The notes under the pieces are model-generated. The model was given only the letters and a program-made list of their open reading frames with translations, had not been told where the DNA came from and searched no databases. Below, piece by piece: positions 1 to 9,022 of a stretch of DNA of 64,000 nt (within the stretch, counting starts at the first letter, position 1; each line of letters opens with the position of its first letter). The stretch spans positions 1,488,001 to 1,552,000 of the forward strand of contig CBDFLL010000005.1 in the NCBI GenBank assembly GCA_965249205.1, written 5' to 3'. The translations under genes were made by a program, and so were the position numbers. The stretch comes from JAQBVV01 sp965249205 (GTDB taxonomy: Bacteria > Acidobacteriota > Vicinamibacteria > Vicinamibacterales > UBA2999).

Positions 1-336
1 GTGTGTACCGTCGGGTGCGGTGACGTAGCGCACGATGTTGGCTACGGTGCCGACCGTATGCATGTCGACTGGGGCAGGCTCAGACACCTCCGCGTCGCGC
101 TGCATCAGTATTCCGATTTGCTGTCGATCCCGCACCGCCTGCTGAGCTGCGACGATCGAGCCGGGGCGACCAATCGTGAACGGAAGCACCAGACCAGGAA
201 ACAGGACGGTATCTCGCACGGGCACGATGACGAGCGCATCCGACGGCAACGCCGGGCCGGTTGGGGCGTCGTTCGCCGGCGCCTCCTCCTTCGTCTCCCC
301 TGTCTCCATCGTCGCCAGGGTCTTGCCGTCAGTCAT
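1..336 (-). CDS. lon: Lon protease, N-terminal part (runs off the window)
   Basis: The 112 codons visible encode the start of the LON substrate-binding domain of the ATP-dependent protease Lon. After a charged, Ala/Pro-rich leader of about 35 residues comes VPVRDTVLFPGLVLPF, the typical first strand of Lon, then GRPGSIVAAQQAV and IGILMQRD. The ATPase and Ser-Lys protease domains lie beyond the window edge. The ATG (336-334) overlaps the TGA of the upstream hsp20 gene in an ATGA junction, which indicates translational coupling in one protein-quality-control operon. The family assignment is strong although only the N-terminus is seen. Confidence 0.88.
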   Translation of the reverse strand, partial: MTDGKTLATMETGETKEEAPANDAPTGPALPSDALVIVPVRDTVLFPGLVLPFTIGRPGSIVAAQQAVRDRQQIGILMQRDAEVSEPAPVDMHTVGTVANIVRYVTAPDGTH

Positions 337-749
337 GAACGACCCGCCTTCTTCAACGTGACGACAAGGCAGCCATTGATAGCAGCGCAGCGAACGCCGC
401 TGTAGCGGCCAGGCGGTAGCGGCACTCGACGCTGGAAGCGCCCTTGTGGAAGCTCGAGTCGGTGAATCGCCGCCGTACGGAGCTCCGGCGGCAAGACCCG
501 GGTCCCACCGACCACCAGGTAGCCGTCCTCGATCACCGACTCAGCTCGTTCCGGATCGACTCCCGGTAAGGCCACGAGCACCAGGACTTCGTGGTCGGTT
601 TCGAGGATATCGACGGGGGGCTCCCAGGCTGGTGACTCCCCAGGCGACCCTGCGGGCTTGAAGAATTCTCGATGCAGCCGCTCTGCGCGCACCAGCATTT
701 CGCAGGCCTCGGACCACATCCAATCACGCGCGCGGTCGTCCTGGGTCAT
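333..749 (-). CDS. Hsp20/alpha-crystallin family small heat shock protein
   Basis: A 138-residue ATP-independent holdase chaperone. The alpha-crystallin domain runs from about residue 44 (PPVDILETDHEVLVLVALPG) to the end, with LPQGRFQRRVPLP and the closing strand GCLVVTLKK. The start MTQDDRARDW is chosen because an upstream ATG would add about 60 residues of non-sHSP sequence, and a GGTGAG lies just before this ATG. No C-terminal IxI tail is present. It overlaps the lon start by 4 bases, so chaperone and protease are probably co-expressed. No CIRCE or sigma-32 box was seen upstream. Confidence 0.88.
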   Translation of the reverse strand: MTQDDRARDWMWSEACEMLVRAERLHREFFKPAGSPGESPAWEPPVDILETDHEVLVLVALPGVDPERAESVIEDGYLVVGGTRVLPPELRTAAIHRLELPQGRFQRRVPLPPGRYSGVRCAAINGCLVVTLKKAGRS

Positions 750-849
750 GTCGATCTCACCATCGGTTCGACGCCTCCCACCGCCGGGTAGCGCTCGGAT
801 CTGCCGTCCACTCGCTTGACTGTACTGCGTTCCGCAGTGCGCTGTCTGG

Positions 850-981
850 CTACTGTCGGGGGCATCGCGGCGGTGCCGAATCCTGTGCGGCGTGCATAGG
901 GGCCGTGCCGAATCCACATGCGATGAGCAACGCCGCAACCCAGAGCGGCGACATCTGTTCTGTCCCTGCGTTTCGTGTCAC
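850..981 (-). CDS. Possible small exported peptide (43 aa)
   Basis: A GTG-started reading frame with a very good ribosome binding site: AAGGAGG, six bases, then GTG. The product has a charged N-terminus, a hydrophobic stretch (LWVAALLIACGFG) and a possible signal-peptidase site near PMHA/AQD, leaving a mature tail of only about 12 residues. It lies on the hsp20-lon strand, about 100 bases upstream of hsp20. It could be a genuine small secreted peptide, a leader peptide of the chaperone operon, or the stump of a truncated exported protein. No family is recognised. Confidence 0.35.
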   Translation of the reverse strand: MTRNAGTEQMSPLWVAALLIACGFGTAPMHAAQDSAPPRCPRQ

Positions 982-1345
982 GTGTTCCCTCCTTCGGCAA
1001 ACGCCCGTCAGGGCACGTTCAACGGGAACCGTCAACTTGATCACGAGTCTCAAGACCAATCTCAGTAATGGCCGCCCTCGTGTTCCTAGCGCGGAGTTCA
1101 TTTGTACTTGGTACTCGGTCGTGGTGGTACTCCTGCGGAGGCAGGAAACTGATGGCTCTGCGTACTCCCTGGATCCACGGACGCTGGTACTGATTGAGAT
1201 GACTCGGGAGCTACGCGCCCGTGAAGTCCGCGCCGCGCGACCAACGCTGCGCGTGCGTGCGGAACTGATCGCACATGTCCGGTTTCACGCGAATCGCCGC
1301 CACTATGAGTGACTGAACCCGTTGAGGCAGGAGCCGAGGAGGGCG
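982..1345. other. Intergenic region, nothing recognised
   Basis: About 360 bases between the small peptide frame and the FG-GAP protein. Plus-strand frames here have unnatural composition and no ribosome binding site. It may contain the promoter of the hsp20-lon operon, but no convincing box was found. Confidence 0.4.
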
Positions 1346-2968
1346 CTATTCCACGAACACGTATACCGCGCCTGATTGTCCAGCGTCGTTGTCGTTCTCG
1401 TCGCCGTTGAGGTTTGTGGCAGCGCCACTTTCCATCCGCGCGCCCACGGCGATCGTCCTGCCGTCACCGCTCACCGCCACGGAGCTGCCGAACTCGTCGA
1501 ACTCGTCGGCGTTGGACGCCTTGACATAGGCGTCCTGACTCCACGTAGAGCCCGTACGCGAGAAGATGTACGCGGCGCCGGCGTCCGACGCAGAGTTGTC
1601 GTTCTGTCGTCCGTTGAAACCCCTGGCATCACTGTCTTCCATCGGAGTTCCCACGATCAGCCGGCTGCCATCGCCGCTGAGCGCCAGGCGAGCGGCGAAC
1701 CAGTCCTCCAGCTCCGGCATCGTCGCCTTGATGAACGCCTGCTCGGTCCACATGTCTCCGTCCCGTACCCAGACATACGCCGCTCCCGCCGAACCGGCCC
1801 CCAGGTGCGCGGGAATCGTGTCGATGTCGCATCCTGAAGGATTGACTCCGCCGTTCAGGCAGGACTCGTCCCCGGCACCGGCCGCGATCGTGTTTCCGTC
1901 CGCGCTGATCGCCACGGTGTATCCGAGCGCGTCGTTCCGTTGCGATCTCGAACCCTTGAAATAGCCCGATTGCCTCCACGTGTCGCCCGTGCGGTCGAAC
2001 GCGTAGATCGCACCGCTTCCGTTCACATCGTTGTCATCCGCGGGATTCACGCCTCTGCCTGAGCCGTCCTCGTCGTAGCCCCCGACCGCCATAGACATAC
2101 CGTCGGCGCTCAAGGCAACGCCGTAGCCAAACAGATCGCCCTGCCCGGTATTCGCACCCTTGATGTACGCCTGCTGTGCCCAGCTGTTCCCCGCCCGGGC
2201 GAACACATAGACGGCACCGGACGATGTCGCGGAGTCGTCCGACTGGTTCCCATTGATGCCCGTAGCGTTACTGTCCTCGGCAACAGCCCCGGCGGCCAGG
2301 GTGTTGCCGTCGCCGCTCAGCGCGATGGCAAAACCGAACTGGTCGCCATCGCGATCGTCGCCCACCCCTTGCCGCCCAGTGTTGGACGCCTTGAGGTAGG
2401 CGTGCTCCGACCAGGTCTCTCCGTCGCGGGTGAAGACGTAGACAGCACCGGCCTGCGGGAGCGAGTCGTCATCCCGGTCGCCGTTGACGCCGGTCGCGGC
2501 GCTTGCCTCCCACGGCGCGGCGACGGCGAGCGTGTTCCCGTCGCTGCTCAGCACGATGCTGAGGCCGAACGTGTCGCTTTGTCCTGCGTTCGACGCCTTG
2601 ATGTAGGCCTGCTGCATCCAGTCGTCGCCGCTCCGAACGTAGACGTACACAGCGCCGGAGTTGTACAGCGAGTTGTCATCCTGGTTGCCGTTGATACCGC
2701 GCGCGGCGCTGCTCTCGTGTGGGGCGCCGATCGCCATCGTGTTGCCGTCGCCACTGATCGCCAGCGCGTTTCCGATGTGCCCTGGCAACGAGCCGCCGCA
2801 GGCGAAATGGTCGAACCCGTCCGTGTTCGACGCCTTGAGATAGGCGCTCTGCCTGAGCTGCGCGACGGGAACAGCTTGCGCCTGTGGCGCCATTGTTGCT
2901 CCGTGCACAATCCCGACAACAACCGCCGCGCCAACCATGAGCATCGCTCGCCGCATTCTGACCGTCAT
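1346..2968 (-). CDS. Exported FG-GAP repeat (integrin-like beta-propeller) protein
   Basis: A 540-residue protein with a signal peptide (MTVRMRRAMLMVGAAVVVG... ending near AQA). It then carries seven repeats of about 65-70 residues of the type W.QQAYIKASN-x-GD-FG-x-ALSGDGNTLAVGA-x-E-S-GVNG-x-DD-SGAVYVF. FG-GAP repeats fold into a propeller, and the D/N-rich loops look like calcium sites. The start at 2968 is chosen so that the signal peptide is at the N-terminus; an in-frame extension upstream is not protein-like. Expected location is outside the cytoplasm, with a role in adhesion or surface structure only inferred. It has no obvious operon partner. Confidence 0.85.
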   Translation of the reverse strand: MTVRMRRAMLMVGAAVVVGIVHGATMAPQAQAVPVAQLRQSAYLKASNTDGFDHFACGGSLPGHIGNALAISGDGNTMAIGAPHESSAARGINGNQDDNSLYNSGAVYVYVRSGDDWMQQAYIKASNAGQSDTFGLSIVLSSDGNTLAVAAPWEASAATGVNGDRDDDSLPQAGAVYVFTRDGETWSEHAYLKASNTGRQGVGDDRDGDQFGFAIALSGDGNTLAAGAVAEDSNATGINGNQSDDSATSSGAVYVFARAGNSWAQQAYIKGANTGQGDLFGYGVALSADGMSMAVGGYDEDGSGRGVNPADDNDVNGSGAIYAFDRTGDTWRQSGYFKGSRSQRNDALGYTVAISADGNTIAAGAGDESCLNGGVNPSGCDIDTIPAHLGAGSAGAAYVWVRDGDMWTEQAFIKATMPELEDWFAARLALSGDGSRLIVGTPMEDSDARGFNGRQNDNSASDAGAAYIFSRTGSTWSQDAYVKASNADEFDEFGSSVAVSGDGRTIAVGARMESGAATNLNGDENDNDAGQSGAVYVFVE

Positions 2969-3115
2969 GGGTACACCCTGAGTTTCTGATGCTGTTACGA
3001 GTTCCGCCCGAATATCCACCTGTCGTACACGTGTGTCAAGCCGCGGGATTGAGGATTCGCGACGCGACCCGGTTCCGCCACGGTCGTCGGTGACACGCAT
3101 AGACCTGTGCGCAAC

Positions 3116-4093
3116 TCAAGGGATCAGCAGCGACGACCCGACGGTCCTGCCGGCCTCCAGATCGGCGTGGGCACGAGCGGCATCTGCGAGCGCGTATCGC
3201 GCACCGATGTGCACCGTGATCACGCCACGGGTCACCATGTCGAAAACCGCGGTGGCCGACGCGACGAGCTCCTCACGGCGGGCAGTGTAGGTCACCAGCG
3301 TCGGCCGCGTGAAATACAAAGAACCACGCTTCTGGAGCGCGCTCGCCTCCACCGGAGGTGGCGCCCCGGTCGTGGTACCGAAGGACACGAAGAGCCCCCG
3401 CGGCGCCAGGCACGCAATCGAGACGTCGAAGGTGGCCTTGCCGACCGAGTCGTACACGACCGGAACGCCCGCGCCTCCAGTGATTGCCTTCACGCGCTCG
3501 ACGACATCCTCACTCGTCCGGTCGACGACCTCCTCGTAGCCGTGCTCACGCGCGAGCCGACACTTGTCCCCGCCCCCAGCGACGCCGATCATCGTTGCGC
3601 CGAGACGGCGGCCCCACTGACCGGCGAGCAGTCCAACACCGCCGGCCGCCGCGTGGAACAGCACGAACTCGCCAGGCTTCACGGCGTGACAGCGGTTGAG
3701 CAGGTACTCGACCGTCATGCCCTTGAGCATGACGGCCGCGGCGAGTTCATCGGTCACACCGTCGGGAATGACAACGAGTCGCGCCGCCTCCACGTTCCGC
3801 TGGCTCGCGTAGGCGCCCGGCGGGCCGCCGCCATACACGACGCGGTCGCCCGCGCTGACGAGGGACACGCCCGGTCCGATCTCCTCGACGATACCGGCAG
3901 CCTCGGAGCCGACGCCAGTCGGCATCGGCAGCGGATAGAGGCCGGAGCGGTGATAGACGTCCAGATAATTGAGACCAATCGCCGTTTGGCGCACGCGTAC
4001 TTCGCCAGGCGCCGGCGCCGGCAGGATAACCGATTCCGCCTTCAGGACGTCAGGCCCGCCAGGAGCGGCAACACGAAGCACGCGAGCCTGCAT
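3116..4093 (-). CDS. NADPH:quinone reductase (zeta-crystallin type MDR family)
   Basis: A 325-residue medium-chain dehydrogenase/reductase of the zinc-free quinone oxidoreductase class. Evidence is the N-terminal GroES-like fold (IGLNYLDVYHRSGLYP, the QOR signature), GSEAAGIVEEIGPGV, and the nucleotide-binding AAAGGVGLLAGQW. No zinc-binding Cys cluster is present. It probably carries out one-electron reduction of quinones or reduction of an activated double bond using NADPH. It starts one base after the stop of tctA, so it is probably the downstream member of the Tct operon. Confidence 0.88.
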   Translation of the reverse strand: MQARVLRVAAPGGPDVLKAESVILPAPAPGEVRVRQTAIGLNYLDVYHRSGLYPLPMPTGVGSEAAGIVEEIGPGVSLVSAGDRVVYGGGPPGAYASQRNVEAARLVVIPDGVTDELAAAVMLKGMTVEYLLNRCHAVKPGEFVLFHAAAGGVGLLAGQWGRRLGATMIGVAGGGDKCRLAREHGYEEVVDRTSEDVVERVKAITGGAGVPVVYDSVGKATFDVSIACLAPRGLFVSFGTTTGAPPPVEASALQKRGSLYFTRPTLVTYTARREELVASATAVFDMVTRGVITVHIGARYALADAARAHADLEAGRTVGSSLLIP

Positions 4094-4094
4094 G

Positions 4095-5591
4095 TCAGGC
4101 GACCCCCGGTCCCGGTTTGGCCGGGGCGCGAAGCGACGACCAGACCTGCCAGCCGATGGTGAGCAGCGTCAGCGCGAAGAAGGCCATCGCGACACCGCTT
4201 TCGAAGAAGATCTGGTGGCTGCCCTCGCTCAGGATCAGGGCCGTGCGGTACTGCTGTTCCAGTGTCGGCCCCAGCACCAGGCCCAGCACCACGGGCGCGA
4301 GAGGAATGCGCATCCGTTGCAGAGCGTAGCCGAAGACGCCCACGATCGCCATCAGGTACACGTCGAAGATCGAGTTGCGAATCACGTAGGAGCCGATTCC
4401 GCACAGCACGAGGATGCACACCCCGAGAACGTGTGGCGGCACGCGGAGTACGCGTACGAACAGGCGGATGCCGACCAACTGAACCAGGAGGATGAGGACC
4501 CAGGACACAGCGATCGCCATATACAGCGCGTAGATGACGTCGAGGCGTGTCTGGAACAACATCGGCCCCGGCTGCAGTCCGTGCACCAGCAGACCACCAA
4601 GAATGATCGCCGTCGCAGGGTCCCCTGGAATACCGAGACTGAGGACCGGAATCAGGGCGCCTCCCATCACTGCGTTGTTGGCCGCCTCCGGCGCCACCAC
4701 GCCTTCGATCGTCCCGGTCCCGAAATCGGCCGGGCGTCGGCTGAAACGACGCGCGTGGTCGTAGGCGAGAAACGAGGCGATCGGTCCGCCGGTGCCGGGT
4801 ATCGCCCCAATCACCGTACCGATGGCTGAGCTCCGCAGCAGGAGCGACCAGAAGCCAGCGACGCGGCGCCACGGGAACACGGCGCGCACACGCTCAGCTA
4901 TCGCGGGGCGCTCAACGCGGCCATGATCGACGAACGTGCTGATGACCTGAGGGACCGCGAAAAGCGCGATCATCGCGACCAGCATGTTCACGCCCTGCTG
5001 GAGCTGCACGGTGCCAAACGTGAGGCGGCTGACACCGTCCAGCTCGTCGAGGCCGATAATCATCACCATCAGTCCGAGCACACCGGCAATCAGGCCGCGA
5101 GTCAGAGACCTGTCGGCGAGTCCGCAGATCGTTGACAGGCCGAAGAGCACCAGGGCGAAGATCTCGGCCGGACCGAACCTGATGGCCACCTCCGCGACTT
5201 GCTCCAGCAGGAGCATCATCACGACGAGGCTGAACAATCCGCCGAAGGCCGACGCAATGACCGACGCACCCAGCGCGAGGCTCGCGTCGCCCCGGCGCGC
5301 CACCGGGTGGCCGTCGAGCACTGTGGCCGCCGCCGAGGGAGTGCCCGGGATGCCGAGCAGGATGGCGGAGACCGCGCCGCCCGTCATTCCCCCCGAGTAG
5401 ACGCCGAGCAGCAGAGCCATCGCGGGGATCGGTTCCATGCCGAACGTAAACGGCATGATGAGTGCCAGGGCCACCGAGAACGTGAGCCCGGGAATCGCGC
5501 TGAACACCAGTCCGGCGACAACACCGGCCGCGATGGCCGCCACCGTGCCGGCGCTCAGGGCGGCCGACATCCCTTGCAGCAGCGCGTCCAC
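4095..5591 (-). CDS. tctA: Tripartite tricarboxylate transporter permease TctA
   Basis: The large integral membrane subunit (498 residues) of a TctABC secondary transporter that takes up a carboxylate with help from a periplasmic binding protein. Signatures are AIPGLTFSVALALIMPFTFGM near the N-terminus, GGMTGGAVSAILLGIPGTP, and in the second half PGTGGPIASFLAYDHAR and LGIPGDPATAIILGGL. The GTG start at 5591 (VDALLQGMSAAL) matches where TctA proteins normally begin; the upstream extension is Arg/Pro-rich and rejected. The order on the minus strand is tctC, tctB, tctA, then the quinone reductase. Confidence 0.92.
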   Translation of the reverse strand: MDALLQGMSAALSAGTVAAIAAGVVAGLVFSAIPGLTFSVALALIMPFTFGMEPIPAMALLLGVYSGGMTGGAVSAILLGIPGTPSAAATVLDGHPVARRGDASLALGASVIASAFGGLFSLVVMMLLLEQVAEVAIRFGPAEIFALVLFGLSTICGLADRSLTRGLIAGVLGLMVMIIGLDELDGVSRLTFGTVQLQQGVNMLVAMIALFAVPQVISTFVDHGRVERPAIAERVRAVFPWRRVAGFWSLLLRSSAIGTVIGAIPGTGGPIASFLAYDHARRFSRRPADFGTGTIEGVVAPEAANNAVMGGALIPVLSLGIPGDPATAIILGGLLVHGLQPGPMLFQTRLDVIYALYMAIAVSWVLILLVQLVGIRLFVRVLRVPPHVLGVCILVLCGIGSYVIRNSIFDVYLMAIVGVFGYALQRMRIPLAPVVLGLVLGPTLEQQYRTALILSEGSHQIFFESGVAMAFFALTLLTIGWQVWSSLRAPAKPGPGVA

Positions 5592-5670
5592 TAATGGATC
5601 CCGGGACCTGACACGACCGGGTGCCCGCCCTTTTCGCCCCGACGGTGGGGGACGTGCGGAGGCGTCGGAC

Positions 5671-6171
5671 TCATGGCCAGACCACCCACGACCCGCTCGG
5701 CAGCGGCGTGCCCAGCAACACATCGAAGATCACCCAGCACCCGAGCGTGATGCCGACGGCTAGAGACCCCAGCAACACCCATCGGCGCGCCTGCGCCAGG
5801 CCATACATCGCGAGCGCGATCACGATGGGCGTGGCGGCGACAAACCCAATCTTGTCGAGCAGAAACGCGTAGAGGATCAGGAGACCGAACGTGCCGACAG
5901 CGAGTCCCACTTCACGGCGTGTGGGCGGCGGCGTGACTGCCGCACGATCTCTGCCCGCCGACACAACAGATTGCAGCGTCATGACGACGCCCAGTCCAGC
6001 GAGCACCAGTCCGAGCAAGACGGGGAAGGCCCGCGGTCCCGGCTCACCTTCGAATCGCGCGCCAGGGATGTAGGCGTATACGAGCCAGAGCCACGCGACC
6101 GCCAGCACCGTCAGCGACGGACCCAGCCAGCGGTCGAGTCGATCCAGGCGCACTCCGGGCGCGGATTTCAT
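5671..6171 (-). CDS. tctB: Tripartite tricarboxylate transporter small membrane subunit TctB
   Basis: A 166-residue protein with four hydrophobic segments: residues about 17-36, 48-68, 90-106 and a paired stretch around 108-155. This is the size and layout of TctB, the small, poorly conserved subunit of the transporter. The call relies on its position between the binding protein and TctA. It contains FPVLLGLVLAGLGVVM and a C-terminal GCWVIFDVLLGTPLP, the usual TctB ending. About 80 bases separate it from tctA. Confidence 0.85.
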   Translation of the reverse strand: MKSAPGVRLDRLDRWLGPSLTVLAVAWLWLVYAYIPGARFEGEPGPRAFPVLLGLVLAGLGVVMTLQSVVSAGRDRAAVTPPPTRREVGLAVGTFGLLILYAFLLDKIGFVAATPIVIALAMYGLAQARRWVLLGSLAVGITLGCWVIFDVLLGTPLPSGSWVVWP

Positions 6172-6252
6172 AAGCGCGTAGCTCCGAGTTCACGACCGAG
6201 TAGCAGGTACACGTGAAATCCGCGCTGGCGGCCCTTCTATCTCTTGTCTCCG

Positions 6253-7227
6253 CTATCTCTTCAGGCCGAGTTGAGCCATAAGCCTCCCGATCGCCGCGTC
6301 ATCGGTGGCAATCACCCTACCGAACTCATTGGCGGGCAGGAACGCGGGCTCGAATCCGAGCGTGGCGCTGAGCTCCCTGAACCGCGGGCTCGCCACAACC
6401 CTGCGAACTGCAGTCTCAAGCCTCGCGATGACGTCGTTCGGAGTGCCCATGGGAGCCGCCAGGCCGCGCCACATCACCATGTCGACGTCATAGCCCTGTT
6501 CGATGGCCGTCGGCACATCGGGGAGCACCGGAACACGGTCGCGGCTGGTCACGGCGATGACGCGGAGTTGCCTCGCGTCGACCTGGGCCTTGAACTGCGA
6601 CGGCCACTGCAACGCTGCGTCCACCCGTCCGCCGAGCAATTCCGTTGGCGCGGTGCCCTGCCCGTACGGCACGTAGACGACATCTATGCCGAGCTTGTCG
6701 AAGAGCGCCACCGAAACCAGGTGGATGAAGGAGCCTCGGCCGGAAATACCCACCCTCATCCTCTTCGTCCGGGCAGCCGCGGCAAACTGATCAAGGGTTC
6801 GCCAGCTCGAGTCAGCACGCACCGCCAGCGCCGGCACTTCCATACCCACGCGCGCCACCGGCTCGAATGTCCGGTAATCGAAATCGATATTGCCGCTGTG
6901 AAACACCGTGCTGATCGAGTTCGAGTTCCACACGATGTCGTAGCCAGTAGGTCGTCTCGACTTCACGTAGGCATAGCCCACCGCGCCGCCCGCGCCGGTG
7001 CGGCTCACGGCGGCGACCGGCACCCCAAGCTCCGTAGACATGGCATCGGCCAGTACCTGTGCGATCGTCGCGCTGGAGCCGCCGAAAAGCACCGTCATCT
7101 CGACGGCCTGTCGTGGGAACTGTTGTGCGAGCGCCAACCCTGGCGACGCAATCGCGAGCAGCACCGTTGCGACTACCGTCGTGCAACGCCGTCGCCCAAC
7201 TCGGTTGAGGTCTGTCAGCATGGTCAC
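6253..7227 (-). CDS. tctC: Tct/Bug family periplasmic solute-binding protein
   Basis: A 324-residue exported binding protein with a signal peptide ending near LALAQQ. The Bug-family core is seen in the early strand (VEMTVLFGGSSATI), GAGGAVGYAYVKSRRPTGYDI, YVPYGQGTAPTELLGGRVDAAL and RVPVLPDVPTAIEQGYDVDM. These bind small carboxylates and deliver them to TctAB. It is the first gene of the transporter set and lies just downstream of a Gfo/Idh/MocA dehydrogenase. The actual ligand cannot be read from the sequence. Confidence 0.92.
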   Translation of the reverse strand: MTMLTDLNRVGRRRCTTVVATVLLAIASPGLALAQQFPRQAVEMTVLFGGSSATIAQVLADAMSTELGVPVAAVSRTGAGGAVGYAYVKSRRPTGYDIVWNSNSISTVFHSGNIDFDYRTFEPVARVGMEVPALAVRADSSWRTLDQFAAAARTKRMRVGISGRGSFIHLVSVALFDKLGIDVVYVPYGQGTAPTELLGGRVDAALQWPSQFKAQVDARQLRVIAVTSRDRVPVLPDVPTAIEQGYDVDMVMWRGLAAPMGTPNDVIARLETAVRRVVASPRFRELSATLGFEPAFLPANEFGRVIATDDAAIGRLMAQLGLKR

Positions 7228-7236
7228 CTCGTACTC

Positions 7237-8241
7237 CTACCCGTCAAGTATTTCCGCGATCTCGACGCGCCGCCCTTCGCGCGCCGACGTGATTCCTGCG
7301 AGCAGCACAGCCAGCGACGCGGTACCTCTTTCTCCGTCCATCTCTGGTCGGCCCGTGCCGCGTACCGCGATGGCGAATTCGTCGAGTTCCGACACGATGG
7401 CGTCCTGGTCCGGACAATCCACCGGGATGGACTGTTTCCACCCGCGCTTCAGGAACCGCAACCCCTGATGAAGGTCGTAGTAGGCGCTCGCTTCCTTGCC
7501 GTAAATATTAAGAAGATAGTACTCAGAAGCCGACGCATAGCTGGCGTTTAGCGTCGAGAGCGCACCATTCTCGTGCTCCAGGATCAGGCTGGCGACATCC
7601 GGGTTGTCGCCCGGCAACACGAGTTGCCCGAGGCGTCCGCTGACCGCCTTGATGGGGCCCATCAGGTATTCCAGCACATCGGTGTAGTGAATCCCGATCT
7701 GCAGCATGACACCGCCTGGCATGCCCGCGGCGGTGTAGCGCCAGGACGTCAGGTCGACCTTTCCCAGCCGGTCTCGGCTGATGTTGGCCTCGGCGTTCAC
7801 AAGCTTTCCGAACTCCCCGGTGTCGATCTGCTGGCGGATCCAGCGAACCTGACTCTCCCGGCGACGCTGATAGCCAAGCGCCAGGATCACCCCCGCACTG
7901 CGGCACGCCTCGGTCAGCCCGCGAGCGTCGGCGATTGTGTTGGCGATCGGTTTGTCGAGGAACACGTGTTTGCCGGCTGCGGCCGCGGCGCGTGTGGTCT
8001 CCAGATGTACATCATTGGGCGTTGTGTTGATGACGGCTTCGATCCCGGGGTCGCTGAGCATCTCTTCGTAGCTCGGCGCGGCGTGACAGCCGTACTTCGC
8101 CGCGAAGGCGTGTCGCTTCTGCTCGGAGCGTGTGTAACAGGACTCGATGCCGATCGTGTTCGAGCGAGTGATAGCGTCGGCCAGGACGTCCGACCACCAT
8201 CCCATCCCTAGGCAGCCGACCCTGACTGGATCGAAGGTCAT
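7237..8241 (-). CDS. Gfo/Idh/MocA family NAD(P)-dependent oxidoreductase
   Basis: A 334-residue dehydrogenase. The Rossmann start is VRVGCLGMGWWSDVLADA and the family EKP motif appears as LDKPIANTIADA. The C-terminal domain has the conserved GIHYTDVLEYLMGP, with the catalytic-type His and Asp. Such enzymes oxidise or reduce sugar- or cyclitol-like substrates using bound NAD(P). The start at 8241 is selected because the Rossmann fold begins four residues later; the upstream in-frame extension lies opposite the next gene. It sits between a GlcG-like gene and tctC, so it is likely in a catabolic operon with the transporter. Confidence 0.88.
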   Translation of the reverse strand: MTFDPVRVGCLGMGWWSDVLADAITRSNTIGIESCYTRSEQKRHAFAAKYGCHAAPSYEEMLSDPGIEAVINTTPNDVHLETTRAAAAAGKHVFLDKPIANTIADARGLTEACRSAGVILALGYQRRRESQVRWIRQQIDTGEFGKLVNAEANISRDRLGKVDLTSWRYTAAGMPGGVMLQIGIHYTDVLEYLMGPIKAVSGRLGQLVLPGDNPDVASLILEHENGALSTLNASYASASEYYLLNIYGKEASAYYDLHQGLRFLKRGWKQSIPVDCPDQDAIVSELDEFAIAVRGTGRPEMDGERGTASLAVLLAGITSAREGRRVEIAEILDG

Positions 8242-8254
8242 ACCTTGGACAGCC

Positions 8255-8707
8255 TCACCGCTTGTCGATCTCGTAGCTGGCGCCGATGGCCTCCACCGCC
8301 GCGCGAGCGGCGCGGTCATCGAATTCCCAATTCCCGCCCGATACGCCGATGCCGCCGATGCATTCGCCTTCGACGATGATCGGATAGCCGCCCTCCATGG
8401 CCGTCCAGCGTTCCGGACCGGCAGCCAGCGCCAGCCCGATGGCGTGGGCGGTGTCGAGCGACTGCGCCTGGGCCCCTTTGGATGTGGTCGGTCGCTTGTT
8501 CGAGGCCGCGCAGACCGCCTTGGTCGTTGAAGAGTGCACGGTATGGAAGCGTCCCCCATCCATCCGTTCAATCAGGACGGCATGTCCGCCGGCGTCGACA
8601 ATCGCCACGGCGATCGCGATGTGCTCCGCTTCGGCGAGACCGATCGCCGTTGCCATCATCTCTCGAGCGCCTGCGAGGGTCAGGCGCCGGGCCTGAGCTA
8701 CGTACAT
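8255..8707 (-). CDS. GlcG/HbpS family protein
   Basis: A 150-residue protein with the typical layout LTLAGAREMMATAIGLAEAE, then VAIVDAGGHAVLIERMDG, and a closing GECIGGIGVSGG. Relatives include HbpS (haem-binding, redox sensing) and GlcG of glycolate operons; the biochemical role of most members is unclear. The ATG at 8707 has AGGAGG eight bases upstream, which decides the start. It lies 13 bases upstream of the Gfo/Idh/MocA gene, pointing to a shared transcript with the Tct operon. Confidence 0.85.
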   Translation of the reverse strand: MYVAQARRLTLAGAREMMATAIGLAEAEHIAIAVAIVDAGGHAVLIERMDGGRFHTVHSSTTKAVCAASNKRPTTSKGAQAQSLDTAHAIGLALAAGPERWTAMEGGYPIIVEGECIGGIGVSGGNWEFDDRAARAAVEAIGASYEIDKR

Positions 8708-9022
8708 CCTTGACCTCCTGCTGGAGCGGCATGTGCATTCGTGCCCCCGGCCCAGCCACACGTTGTCGCGGCGAGACGGGATTCGTACCGGCTGCGAGCC
8801 GGCGGAGAGGAGCTAGGATACCCGAACTTAAACACGGAACCGGATATCCTCCGGTCTGAATCCCACCCTCTTGCGGGGCTCCCTCGATCTCCGTTGTTCG
8901 TGGTTGACGTCACGGAGCCCCTCTCGTTTCCCCGTGAGCAAGGTCCAACCTCGCGTTCCTCGCGGGCAGCGCCGGTCGAGGGTCCGGCAGAGGGGTCGTG
9001 TAAGAGCGATCTCAGCGCGGTG
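8708..9022. other. Intergenic region between GlcG-like and DoxX genes
   Basis: About 315 bases with no protein-like frame. A short hairpin (CCGGCTGCGAGCCGG) occurs but has no T-run. It probably contains the promoter of the GlcG-Gfo-Tct operon; nothing more specific is seen. Confidence 0.4.

Noticed and set aside
905..1312. Plus-strand 135-codon frame
   Set aside because: No family, odd composition, no ribosome binding site, and it runs through the probable promoter region of the hsp20 operon.
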